A stretch of 39,990 bases of DNA from Verrucomicrobiota bacterium (GTDB lineage: Bacteria; Verrucomicrobiota; Verrucomicrobiia; Chthoniobacterales; JAFAMB01): assembly GCA_019246215.1 (NCBI GenBank), contig JAFAQT010000053.1, forward strand, positions 1 through 39,990, in the 5' to 3' direction. Shown here in pieces: positions 17,359 to 25,979 of the stretch; positions within the stretch are counted from its first letter, which is position 1; each line of letters opens with the position of its first letter. The notes beneath the pieces are model-generated. The model ran no database searches and was not told the DNA's origin. It saw only the letters and a list, made by a program, of their open reading frames with translations. A program made the position numbers and the translations under genes.

Positions 17359-19722
17359 TTACTTCGCGGCAACCGGTTTTCCTTTAGCGCCCGATTCTTG
17401 CGGTCTGGAGACTTCGTGCCTCAGATTTCCCTTTCGCAAATTCGACCACCAGAGAACGATCGGTGCAGCGATAAAGATGGAAGAGTAGGTGCCTACGATC
17501 ACTCCCACGACGTTGGTGAACGCGAAATCGGCGAGCACCGGCCCGCCAAAGATCAGAAGCGAAAGCATGCAAATCAATGTTACGCCGCTCGTCAGAATGG
17601 TTCGACTCAGCGTCTCGTTGATGCTGGCGTTCATCAGGTATTGAATTGAGCCCTTTCGGCCCGAGCGCAAACCCTCGCGGATCCGGTCGAAGACAACGAT
17701 CTTGTCATTGATCGAGTAGCCGGCCACCGTCAGAATTGCCCCGACCATCACCAGCGAGAATTCGCGCCCAGTGATCACAAAAATGCCGAGTGTGATGATC
17801 AGGTCGTGGAGCATGGCGACGATCGTCCCGATGGCGAATGAAAATTCGAATCGTATCGTGACGTAGAGCAGAATGCCAAGGACAGCAATTCCAAGGGCAA
17901 ATAAAGAAGTTGTTGCAAGCTGCGTTCCCATGATGGGGCCGACACCTTCGGAGCGCTCAACGGTCAGACTCGCTTTTGGGAAGCTTTGTTCCAATTGGTG
18001 TACGATTTTGTCCGAGGTGCCAAACGGTGATCGGACCGAAACAAAATGCGAGGCGCGCCCCTTCTGCTCGCTCGCCTCCTGCTGGATCACCGCATTGCCC
18101 AATCCGATGTGTCCAAGAGCCGCACGAATGTCCGCCTCCGGGAGTTCCGTCGCCGATTTGACGAGCAGAAAGTCGCCGCCCGTAAAGTCAATGTTGAACA
18201 TCTTGTTGCCTCGCAGCCCGAATGCTGCGATCGACGCTGCCAGCAGGACCAGGGACGCAATCAAAGCGGTGCGCCATTTGCCTAGAAAATCGAAACTCTT
18301 TGATTTGATCAGATGCAGCATGGAGATGCGTTTCACCAAACCCAGCTTCAACGCCCAGCCGAAAACGTTGCGCGTCACCAGCAGTGCAGAAAACATCGAA
18401 GCGATGATGCCGATCGTCAGGGTGATCGCGAACCCTTTAACCGGACCAGAACCGAGCCAGAACAGAATCGCAACTTTCAGGAGGGTTGTAAGGTTTGAAT
18501 CGACGATTGCGCTGAACGCCTTGCGGTAGGCGGTATCGATCGCCGATTTGAGGCTCTTCCCGTGCTCGAGTTCTTCTCTTAGACGTTCGTAGATAAGAAC
18601 GTTGGCGTCGATCGCCATCCCAATCGTCAAGATGATCCCTGCAATTCCCGGGAGCGTGAGGACGAATCCGAAGAGCGACATTGCGCCGAATAAGAGGATG
18701 CCATTTACCGCGAGACCGATGAACGCAACCAAGCCTGCCGCCCGATAATAGACGAGAACGAACACCAGCGTTGCTGCGAGTCCCGCCAACCCTGCTGCAA
18801 TTCCGCGGAAGATCGAGTCTTGCCCTAAGGTCGCCGAAACAGTCCTGGTTTCATCAATTGCCACCGGAGTCTGCAGCGGGTTTTCCATGACGCTGGCAAG
18901 GTTTTTCGCCTCGTCGCCGGTAAAGTTTCCGGTAATAACCGCCTCTCCGTTCGGAATTTCGCTTTGAATATTTGGTGCCGACACGACTTCGTTGTCGAGG
19001 ACAATGGCCAGTCTATTATTGATGTTATCGCGCGTGACTCGGCGAAACGCTTCGGCGCCGGCTCGCGTCAGTCTCAATGAAACTTCGTAACCTCGCTGCT
19101 CGAATACGGGCCGGGCGCTTGCCACGTCCTGTCCGGTGAGTTCCGGTCGTCGCTTGACCAGCAGTTTTTCGGTCTGCCCGTTTCGGCGTTCAGTAGAGGG
19201 GAGAACGACGTAACCCGGAGGGGTAAAAGCCGTGCCGGCAGCAATTTGCCGGACAAGTTGATCGGTGTTCGGGTGGACCAGCCGGAACTCCAGTTTCGCG
19301 ACCCGCTGCAGCTGCTGCCGCGCCGTTTCGACTTGTGCCGTGTTCAATCCTGGGATCTGGACCAGGATATGGTCTGCCCCTTGTTTGGTGATTACCGGCT
19401 CGCTGACGCCGAATTCATCGACACGTTTTCGGATGACCTCGACCGCCTGCTCTTGCATCTCCGGCGTGATCGGGCGTGGCCGACCCCCATCTTCAGGAAC
19501 GGGCGGCACCAACCGGACCAGAAATGAGGTTCCGCCCTGCAAATCGAGTCCGAGATGAATTTTTTGTTCGAATGGTAAGAACGCATCGATCGAGAAAGTG
19601 CAAAGCAGCAACGTCAAGGTCGTGCCCAGTCCACGTTTTGTCTTCTCCTTGTCGGTCAGAAAGTACCAGGCGAAAAGAAGCAGCACGAAGAGCCCGAAAA
19701 AGAAGGTCAACGTCGCGTTCAT
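17359..19722 (-). CDS. secDF: Protein translocase subunit SecDF (fused)
   Basis: HLGLDLQGGTSFLVRL (SecD), GMAIDANVLIYERLREEL, then FNIDFTGGDFLLVKSA and SINDKIVVFDRIREGLR (SecF) in one 787-aa ORF. Confidence 0.95.
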   Translation of the reverse strand: MNATLTFFFGLFVLLLFAWYFLTDKEKTKRGLGTTLTLLLCTFSIDAFLPFEQKIHLGLDLQGGTSFLVRLVPPVPEDGGRPRPITPEMQEQAVEVIRKRVDEFGVSEPVITKQGADHILVQIPGLNTAQVETARQQLQRVAKLEFRLVHPNTDQLVRQIAAGTAFTPPGYVVLPSTERRNGQTEKLLVKRRPELTGQDVASARPVFEQRGYEVSLRLTRAGAEAFRRVTRDNINNRLAIVLDNEVVSAPNIQSEIPNGEAVITGNFTGDEAKNLASVMENPLQTPVAIDETRTVSATLGQDSIFRGIAAGLAGLAATLVFVLVYYRAAGLVAFIGLAVNGILLFGAMSLFGFVLTLPGIAGIILTIGMAIDANVLIYERLREELEHGKSLKSAIDTAYRKAFSAIVDSNLTTLLKVAILFWLGSGPVKGFAITLTIGIIASMFSALLVTRNVFGWALKLGLVKRISMLHLIKSKSFDFLGKWRTALIASLVLLAASIAAFGLRGNKMFNIDFTGGDFLLVKSATELPEADIRAALGHIGLGNAVIQQEASEQKGRASHFVSVRSPFGTSDKIVHQLEQSFPKASLTVERSEGVGPIMGTQLATTSLFALGIAVLGILLYVTIRFEFSFAIGTIVAMLHDLIITLGIFVITGREFSLVMVGAILTVAGYSINDKIVVFDRIREGLRSGRKGSIQYLMNASINETLSRTILTSGVTLICMLSLLIFGGPVLADFAFTNVVGVIVGTYSSIFIAAPIVLWWSNLRKGNLRHEVSRPQESGAKGKPVAAK

Positions 19723-19732
19723 GGCGAACTGC

Positions 19733-20104
19733 TTAAGCGGTCGGTTTTGCTTCGGAAGCGGCTGGTTTTGATTCTGCTGTCTTTTCGACTCCTACCACTG
19801 CGCTTTTGTCGATCTCGATCTTAACATTGTCGGCAACTTTAAGCAGAAAGGTAGTCTCTTTGACATTTGCGATCAAACCGTGGATACCACTGTTAGTGAC
19901 GACACGATCGCCGGTTTTGAGGTTTTTGATCAGCAATTGAAGTTGCTTTCTCTGTTTCTGCTGGGGACGAATCAGGAGAAAATAAAAGATGACCCCCATG
20001 AAAAGAAAAGGCAAAAGCTGCAGCAGATCAGTTTGGGGAGCAGCTGTTTGAGGAACAGCGGTTTGTTGAGCCAGGAAGAAAATTGTTGGGATTATCGGAT
20101 GCAT
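19733..20104 (-). CDS. yajC: Preprotein translocase accessory subunit YajC
   Basis: LLPFLFMGVIFYFLLIRPQQKQRKQLQLLIKNLKTGDRVVTNSGIHGLIANV. Confidence 0.95.
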   Translation of the reverse strand: MHPIIPTIFFLAQQTAVPQTAAPQTDLLQLLPFLFMGVIFYFLLIRPQQKQRKQLQLLIKNLKTGDRVVTNSGIHGLIANVKETTFLLKVADNVKIEIDKSAVVGVEKTAESKPAASEAKPTA

Positions 20105-20231
20105 ACTGAACCCTTGACGAAGGTCTTGCCTTTGGACGAGGGGAAATGAGTCAATAACTCAAAGACGCGAATGGATCAAAACAAATATTGCTCCACCTTC
20201 CAGCGTGCAACCTCCGCCGGAATAGGCCTGC

Positions 20232-21071
20232 CTATGGTCGATGCGCAATCCGGGCTGGCGCCCTGTAACCATCCGGATCCACAATCAAGTCGCCAAAACC
20301 GATCGCGCGAACTGCCTCTCGGATCTGGCTTTCCACAGCGGATAACTTTTCCATTTCGCCGTGGTCGACTTGGAGTTTTGCGTTCGGAGCTTCGTTCGCC
20401 TGAGCGAAGTAACGAACGCGAAAAATTTCGAATCCGCACGACCGCACATATTCCTCGGCCTGTTCGACCATTCTCAACGCGTTGCCGGTCACGACCGTGC
20501 CATACGGTATTCTTGAACTGAGACAAGGTTGTGCGGGTATATCGGCAGTCGGGAGACCATGCTCGCGCGAAAGTAGCCGGATCTCCGCCTTCGTTAGGCC
20601 GGTCATCCGGAGGGGAGCGAGCACGCGAAACTGCAGGGCAGCACTGGCCCCCGGTCGTACCTGGAAGGCGTCATCCGCATTTTCTCCATAGGCTAGCGTG
20701 CGAAACCCGCGTTCCAGCGCGAGGCTCTGCATTCTGGTGAACAGCTCGAGTTTACAAAAGTAACAGCGGTTGACTGGATTGCGTGCATACCGGGGGTCGT
20801 CAAGTTCCGTCGTCGAAATGACCTCCAAGTTAGCTCCGAACGCTTTCGCAGCCGCAAGCGCGCCAGCAAGAGCGGCCCGTGGCAGACTGGGGCTATCGGC
20901 AATAATGCCGAGAGCACGGTGTCCCAGGACTCCGGTCGCTTCGCTCAGGAGAAACGTGCTGTCGACTCCCCCGGAATAAGCGACTAATAACGGACCAACT
21001 TCTTTCAGGAGCTCTCGCAGTTCACGCAATTTTTCCCGGGGCGCATTCGGTTTGATCATTTTGTTATCCAT
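20232..21071 (-). CDS. larE: LarE-like ATP-dependent sacrificial sulfur transferase
   Basis: PP-loop VAYSGGVDSTFLLSEA, RNPVNRCYFCKLELF, YGENADD, LPTADIPAQPCLSSRIPYG. Confidence 0.88.
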   Translation of the reverse strand: MDNKMIKPNAPREKLRELRELLKEVGPLLVAYSGGVDSTFLLSEATGVLGHRALGIIADSPSLPRAALAGALAAAKAFGANLEVISTTELDDPRYARNPVNRCYFCKLELFTRMQSLALERGFRTLAYGENADDAFQVRPGASAALQFRVLAPLRMTGLTKAEIRLLSREHGLPTADIPAQPCLSSRIPYGTVVTGNALRMVEQAEEYVRSCGFEIFRVRYFAQANEAPNAKLQVDHGEMEKLSAVESQIREAVRAIGFGDLIVDPDGYRAPARIAHRP

Positions 21072-21908
21072 TTACAACTGGATCCTTCGAAACAAATCGT
21101 CCAGTGGGAGCTGCAGGCCAACATAGAACTTTCCAAAATCTGCGTATTGAGCGCTTACGGCATCGAATCTCATGGCGTACACAATTGATTTTATCTCGAA
21201 GATGTCGTGCGCAAACAGAGATACCCCCCATTCGCCGTCATCCAAACCGGTCGAGCCAGTGATAAGTTGGCGAACCCGCCCTGTATATTGGCGCCCGATG
21301 CGGCCATGACCTAACATCAGTTCTTTTCGCTTTTCGAACGGGAGAATATACCAGTTTTGTGCGGCATCCCTCCTTTTTGTCATCGGGTAGAAACAAAAAA
21401 CGGGCCAATCCGGCATATTGGGGTAAAGGCGGTCCTGGAGATATTTCTGCATTCGCTGCCGAAATTCGCCGCGCTCCTGTGCGAACTCGGACGACCCGGG
21501 AGACAACCCCTTTTCGGCGCTCAACGAAGTGGCGTAGTCCTCTTCGCTGGTGGTGTATTCACTGCGTTCTGTCAGGGAATAGAAACTGAAAACCGGGGCC
21601 AGAACATTAGCCCCCAACGACAAGGTCAGCCTCTTTTCGATGCTGTTTGCAGTGTGAAGATCCTCGGTCAAGAGCATGAATCCGATGTCTGCCTTTGGGG
21701 AGACCACGCTGAATGTCAGGATCTGAGTGGAAGGCAGGGATCGGATTTCCTGCACTAAGGCGGACAGGTTCGTCTTCGCCGAGAGTCTCTGCTCGGAAGT
21801 GAGCACTTGCCACTGGCCGAACTCTACTCGATAAAAGAGATGCAGCACGTGCCAACCTTCTTTGGGACGCAACACTGGCCAGTCTGTCATACGAAATCTT
21901 ACTTGCAC
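21072..21908 (-). CDS. hemQ: Chlorite-dismutase-family coproheme decarboxylase-like protein
   Basis: VFCFYPMTKRRDAAQNWYILPFEKRKELMLGHGRIGRQYTGRVRQLITGSTGLDDGEWGVSLFAHD; retains FYPM Tyr and proximal His motif. Confidence 0.9.
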   Translation of the reverse strand: MQVRFRMTDWPVLRPKEGWHVLHLFYRVEFGQWQVLTSEQRLSAKTNLSALVQEIRSLPSTQILTFSVVSPKADIGFMLLTEDLHTANSIEKRLTLSLGANVLAPVFSFYSLTERSEYTTSEEDYATSLSAEKGLSPGSSEFAQERGEFRQRMQKYLQDRLYPNMPDWPVFCFYPMTKRRDAAQNWYILPFEKRKELMLGHGRIGRQYTGRVRQLITGSTGLDDGEWGVSLFAHDIFEIKSIVYAMRFDAVSAQYADFGKFYVGLQLPLDDLFRRIQL

Positions 21909-22166
21909 TCTGCTGTCTGTCCAAGGCCAAGCAGAGCCTCGAGTTCTTTCCTTGCCGCGCCCCGTTCGGTTAGCGTTTTGACCTTTGCGTTATTCGTAAG
22001 GCCGGGCGATGTTCGCGGACCGACAAATCTCGAAAAGAGGACTCCAGGGTAGCGAATTGATCTGAGACTTGCAGTGTCGGTTTGATTCGTTAGATTGGCG
22101 GGCCTTTGAACAGGACGCAGGAGATAACTTGGTTCGGGAATCGCTAAAGAGATTATAAGGTAACTT

Positions 22167-22403
22167 ATGGCTGACGTTGCAAATAAGTATCCGCAGAATG
22201 TGGCTGGGCAATTTTACGTGGATGACCAATGTATTGATTGCGATCTTTGCCGCGAAACGGCACCTGCAAATTTTACCCGCAACGATGACGGTGGTCACTC
22301 CTACGTATATAAACAGCCGGAGAACCCGGACGAAGAAGCCCTGTGTAAAGAGGCAATGGAAGGATGTCCCGTTGAAGCGATCGGAAGCGATGGAGACAGT
22401 TAG
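22167..22403 (+). CDS. Ferredoxin, single [4Fe-4S] type
   Basis: CIDCDLCRETAPANF ... CKEAMEGCPVEAIG. Confidence 0.92.
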   Translation: MADVANKYPQNVAGQFYVDDQCIDCDLCRETAPANFTRNDDGGHSYVYKQPENPDEEALCKEAMEGCPVEAIGSDGDS

Positions 22404-22411
22404 CAGGATGG

Positions 22412-22840
22412 GTGGGACACGCCCATATTGCGAAACGAAGCGGAAAGTCCGCACTTGTCGCCGGGCTATCCCTTTTCCTTATGCCGAAATCGCTACGCAA
22501 AACAGTGATTGAAGAGTGGCGCGGGCTGCCTGAGTCGGACGAAAAGCTGGATCGGACGCTCTCAACTCGAGAGGTGCTTCTTCAACTCGCCCCGAAACTT
22601 GGACTGGAAGCACGGCTGCGCGAAGAGGAAATCTTCTTTGCGTGGGCTGAAATCGTTGGCGATTTTTTTGCGAGGCACTCTCGCCCGGTGAGACTGAATC
22701 AAGGCATCCTGGTGGTGAATGTCCTGCAGCCCACGGTGTTGTACGAGCTCGACAGACAGTGGAAGTCGCTGATTTTGACAAAGTTGAAGGAGCGATTTGG
22801 TGGCAAACTAATCAAAGAACTTCGCTTTCGGGTGGGCTGA
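22412..22840 (+). CDS. DUF721 (DciA-like) protein
   Basis: FAWAEIVGDFFARHSRPVRLNQGILVVNVLQPTVLYELDRQWKSLILTKLKERFG; true start may be MPKSLRK, internal to ORF. Confidence 0.82.
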   Translation: MGHAHIAKRSGKSALVAGLSLFLMPKSLRKTVIEEWRGLPESDEKLDRTLSTREVLLQLAPKLGLEARLREEEIFFAWAEIVGDFFARHSRPVRLNQGILVVNVLQPTVLYELDRQWKSLILTKLKERFGGKLIKELRFRVG

Positions 22841-22862
22841 ACCGTCCGTTGAGCCGCGATTT

Positions 22863-23243
22863 TTGGAAACGTATAGGCAGATATGTTCCGACGAATGGAT
22901 CGAAATTAACGATCTGGAGGTGAAAGGCACCATCGGCGTGCCGGAGAAGGAGCGCAAAACTCCTCAAAGATTGCTGGTCTGTGTTCGGTTTAAGATCGAG
23001 ACTACTTTTGCAGCCTTAGACGATAGAATAGAGAAAACCGTCGACTATACCAGTGTCGCCGCCGCAGTCGAGAGGGTCGTCAAGACCAGTAGGGCGCGCC
23101 TCATAGAACAATTGGTTTCTGAGCTCGGGGACTCCTTAATGACGCGCTTTCCGATGCTGCGCCTGGAAATCGAGTTGCGGAAATTTATTCTGCCGAACGC
23201 CCGATACGTCAGCGTGAAATCAGGCTGGACGCGTGGTCGGTAG
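22863..23243 (+). CDS. folB: Dihydroneopterin aldolase
   Basis: IEINDLEVKGTIGVPEKERKTPQRLLVCVRF, TVDYTSVAAAVERVV, IEQLVSELGD. Confidence 0.92.
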   Translation: METYRQICSDEWIEINDLEVKGTIGVPEKERKTPQRLLVCVRFKIETTFAALDDRIEKTVDYTSVAAAVERVVKTSRARLIEQLVSELGDSLMTRFPMLRLEIELRKFILPNARYVSVKSGWTRGR

Positions 23244-23274
23244 GAGCGCGGTTTCCTTCTCGAGGTTAACGGTA

Positions 23275-23710
23275 CACAGAAGCAAACAAAGACAATTTGA
23301 ACAGAAGGAAACAGCGCGGCGGAGCCGCAACCAAACTTCGGGCATGTTGGAGCGCCGTGGATGTTTGGTAAAAGCGAAGGTGCAAAACCAAACCGCCGCG
23401 CCGATGTTGACCAACGCACCCGCTTAGCAGCTTGATCACTTTCTGAAAAGCCTCGCGAAAATCGAAGATTCCCAACTATAGCAGGGCAAAGGAAATGAAG
23501 AGGGGATCAGTGCGGAGGCTTCGAAATTGTCTCTGTTATTCGATAACTTCCGTTTGCGCGCGTGACGTTCGGCCAGCTTGGGTTTGGAAGCGAAAATCAA
23601 ATAGGGGCGTTGTAGAAACCGCTGTCGGGCGCTCAGTTCAAAACCGGTATCTACCTTCATCGCCTTTGCTTCCTTCTGTTCAAATCCTCTTGTATCCTTC
23701 TGTGATCCCC
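23275..23710. repeat. Family B inverted-arm element
   Basis: Left arm CACAGAAGCAAACAAAGACAATTTGAACAGAAGGAAACAG (23275-23314); right arm (23662-23710) reverse complement CACAGAAGGATACAAGAGGATTTGAACAGAAGGAAGCAAAGGC; no convincing ORF between. Confidence 0.65.
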
Positions 23711-23726
23711 GGTTGGGCTTTAGGTT

Positions 23727-24356
23727 TTACCATAGCCGCCTGCTGAGTTCTTCAAACTCATGCTGGTTGTGTTCCACCGCCAATACCGGTACATCCACAA
23801 GGTTCTCAAGGACGCTCAGGTTCGTGGGCTCGGAAATATCGGGGTCAGCGTTCATTGAATTCAAGATAATCAAGGACGTCTTCAGACCTGCCCTGCGAGC
23901 GGCTTCGACGGTCAGCCGTGCATGGTTCAGGACTCCTAGTCGGTTGGCGGCAACGATCAGCACGTTCAAGTGAAGATCTCGGGCAAGATCGCGAAAATCG
24001 TAATCGGCGAAAATCGGGACCATGATGCCGCCGGCGCCCTCGACCAGCACGCCGGAATGTCGCCTCGCCAGTTGCTCGAATACCTGGCGAATCGCATCCA
24101 GGTCGATGAGACGACTTTCGATCATCGACGCGGTATACGGTGCGACCGGGGTCCGGTACCAAACGGGATTGATGATGTGTTCGGGCTCACAAAAGCCGCA
24201 CGCTTCAAGAAGGTGCCGCACGTCGGCGTTGTCACCGGTACAGATCGGTTTCATCCCGACAGCATCGATCCCTCTGGACCGCGAACACCGGACCAGTCCA
24301 CTGACGACGAAAGTCTTTCCAACACCCGTGTCTGTTCCTGTGACAAAATAGTTCAC
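23727..24356 (-). CDS. bioD: Dethiobiotin synthase
   Basis: MNYFVTGTDTGVGKTFVVSGLVR, LVEGAGGIMVPI. Confidence 0.94.
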   Translation of the reverse strand: MNYFVTGTDTGVGKTFVVSGLVRCSRSRGIDAVGMKPICTGDNADVRHLLEACGFCEPEHIINPVWYRTPVAPYTASMIESRLIDLDAIRQVFEQLARRHSGVLVEGAGGIMVPIFADYDFRDLARDLHLNVLIVAANRLGVLNHARLTVEAARRAGLKTSLIILNSMNADPDISEPTNLSVLENLVDVPVLAVEHNQHEFEELSRRLW

Positions 24357-25732
24357 GCGCCGAGATTTTTTACCAGCTCCGCGACGATCGGTTCTGCCAG
24401 TTTGTGAAGTTCATCAGTGTCCAGACCTTCAAGCAATAGGCGCGCTTTCGATTCGGTGCCGGAATAGCGCAGTAACACACGGCCTTTCCCGTTCAGCCTC
24501 GATTCCGCCTCGCGCAACCGCACCGTCAGAAGATGAAACTGTTCAAAGGGAGTTTTTTCCTTCACTGCCACGTTACACAAAACCTGCGGAAATTTTTTCA
24601 ATATCTGACGAAGCTCGCTCAACGTTTTGCCGGTGCGCAACATGATGGCGATGATTTGGAGAGCGGCGACGAGACCGTCGCCAGTCGTCGTAAAATCGCG
24701 GAAAATCATGTGGCCGCTCTGTTCGCCTCCCAGGTTCAGTTGCTGCTGAACCAAAGCGTCCACGATAAATCGATCGCCTACCTCGGTGCGGAAAACCTTG
24801 CCGCCATGTCGATGCATGACCTCGTCCAGCCCGAAATTGCTCATGATCGTTGCAACGACGGTATTTTTGTTCAACTGATCCCGAAGTACCAAGTCGGCTG
24901 CAGCGATCGCCAACAGGTCGTCGCCATCCAGCGCAAACCCGAGCTCATCACATAATAAAAGCCGATCGGCATCTCCGTCATGTGCAATCCCGAATGCGGC
25001 GCCCGACGCGCGAACAATTCGAGAGAGAGTTGTCGGATGAGTACTTCCGCAATCAACGTTGATGTTGATTCCATCTGGAGCGCTCGAGTGCATATCGACT
25101 TCGGCTCCGAGCATGGTCAATACCATGGGAGTCGTCTGGTACGCCGCACCGTTCGCCAGGTCCACTGCGATTTTGACGCCCGATAACGAAAAATCTTTCG
25201 CGACAGTGGAAGCCGCGAACGTGACATAATCTTCTGTCGCTTCCTGAATCGTACGGATACGGCCGATCGATTTGCCGGTTGGTAGTTGGTGGTTGCCGGG
25301 ATAGTAGTATTCCGCCTCAATCGCGCGCTCGGATTCGTCGCTGAGTTTATAACCGTTCGGACCGAAGAACTTGATTCCATTATCCTGGAACGGGTTGTGT
25401 GATGCCGAAATCATGATGCCAAAAGACGCGCAATACCTTGTGGTAAGGTAGGCGACCGCAGGAGTGGGAATGATACCGGCGAGCAGGACCTGAACTCCGT
25501 TCGAAGCGAGACCGGCGGCAATAGCCGATTCCAACATCTCTCCCGATGCGCGGGTATCCCTGGCCACAACGGCCGTCGGATAATTCTCCTCTTTGGCCAA
25601 CACGCGGACCGCGGCTTGTGCCAATTTCAGAGCTGATTCGACTGTAACGGGTTCACTATTTGCGAGTCCCCGAACACCGTCCGTACCAAAGAGCTTCTGT
25701 GACACCGCCCAGTTTCGCTGGAGCGATCTCAA
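24353..25732 (-). CDS. glmM: Phosphoglucosamine mutase
   Basis: SQKLFGTDGVRGLAN, GIMISASHNPFQDNGIKFF, DGDADR, LLRYSGTESKARLLLEG; likely GTG start at 25705; 4-bp overlap with bioD. Confidence 0.95.
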   Translation of the reverse strand: MRSLQRNWAVSQKLFGTDGVRGLANSEPVTVESALKLAQAAVRVLAKEENYPTAVVARDTRASGEMLESAIAAGLASNGVQVLLAGIIPTPAVAYLTTRYCASFGIMISASHNPFQDNGIKFFGPNGYKLSDESERAIEAEYYYPGNHQLPTGKSIGRIRTIQEATEDYVTFAASTVAKDFSLSGVKIAVDLANGAAYQTTPMVLTMLGAEVDMHSSAPDGININVDCGSTHPTTLSRIVRASGAAFGIAHDGDADRLLLCDELGFALDGDDLLAIAAADLVLRDQLNKNTVVATIMSNFGLDEVMHRHGGKVFRTEVGDRFIVDALVQQQLNLGGEQSGHMIFRDFTTTGDGLVAALQIIAIMLRTGKTLSELRQILKKFPQVLCNVAVKEKTPFEQFHLLTVRLREAESRLNGKGRVLLRYSGTESKARLLLEGLDTDELHKLAEPIVAELVKNLGA

Positions 25733-25819
25733 AGATCAATCGGGAATATCGAGCCAAGCCACAGTTCCGAAAGGATCAGCACATTCTGCAACGCATGACT
25801 GCGGAGTTGCCAGCTAACA

Positions 25820-25975
25820 CTATCGATGCATCGGGGCCAGCGTTGGCGGCGGACGTTCAAGTCCCCAACGGTCAGGAGCAACGTCCACATTTTTCTTGAT
25901 CAGGTACCAAACCGCGGTCGCCACGATCAGAGCCATCAGTTTGGCGCGCCAGTTATTAAAGAAAAGCCGTTTCAT
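25820..25975 (-). CDS. Minimal CdaR/YbbR-like membrane anchor (51 aa)
   Basis: MKRLFFNNWRAKLMALIVATAVWYLIKKNVDVAPDRWGLERPPPTLAPMHR; resembles the N-terminal TM segment of CdaR and sits between cdaA and glmM; ATG 25975 inside ORF 25820..26158. Confidence 0.65.
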   Translation of the reverse strand: MKRLFFNNWRAKLMALIVATAVWYLIKKNVDVAPDRWGLERPPPTLAPMHR

Positions 25976-25979
25976 TCTA

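Noticed and set aside
17873-18529. Plus-strand 218-aa ORF opposite secDF
   Set aside because: Shadow of the SecF-coding region; no recognisable motifs.
25733-25819. Possible frameshifted YbbR domains downstream of the minimal CdaR
   Set aside because: Fewer than 100 bp are available before glmM, too short for even one YbbR domain.
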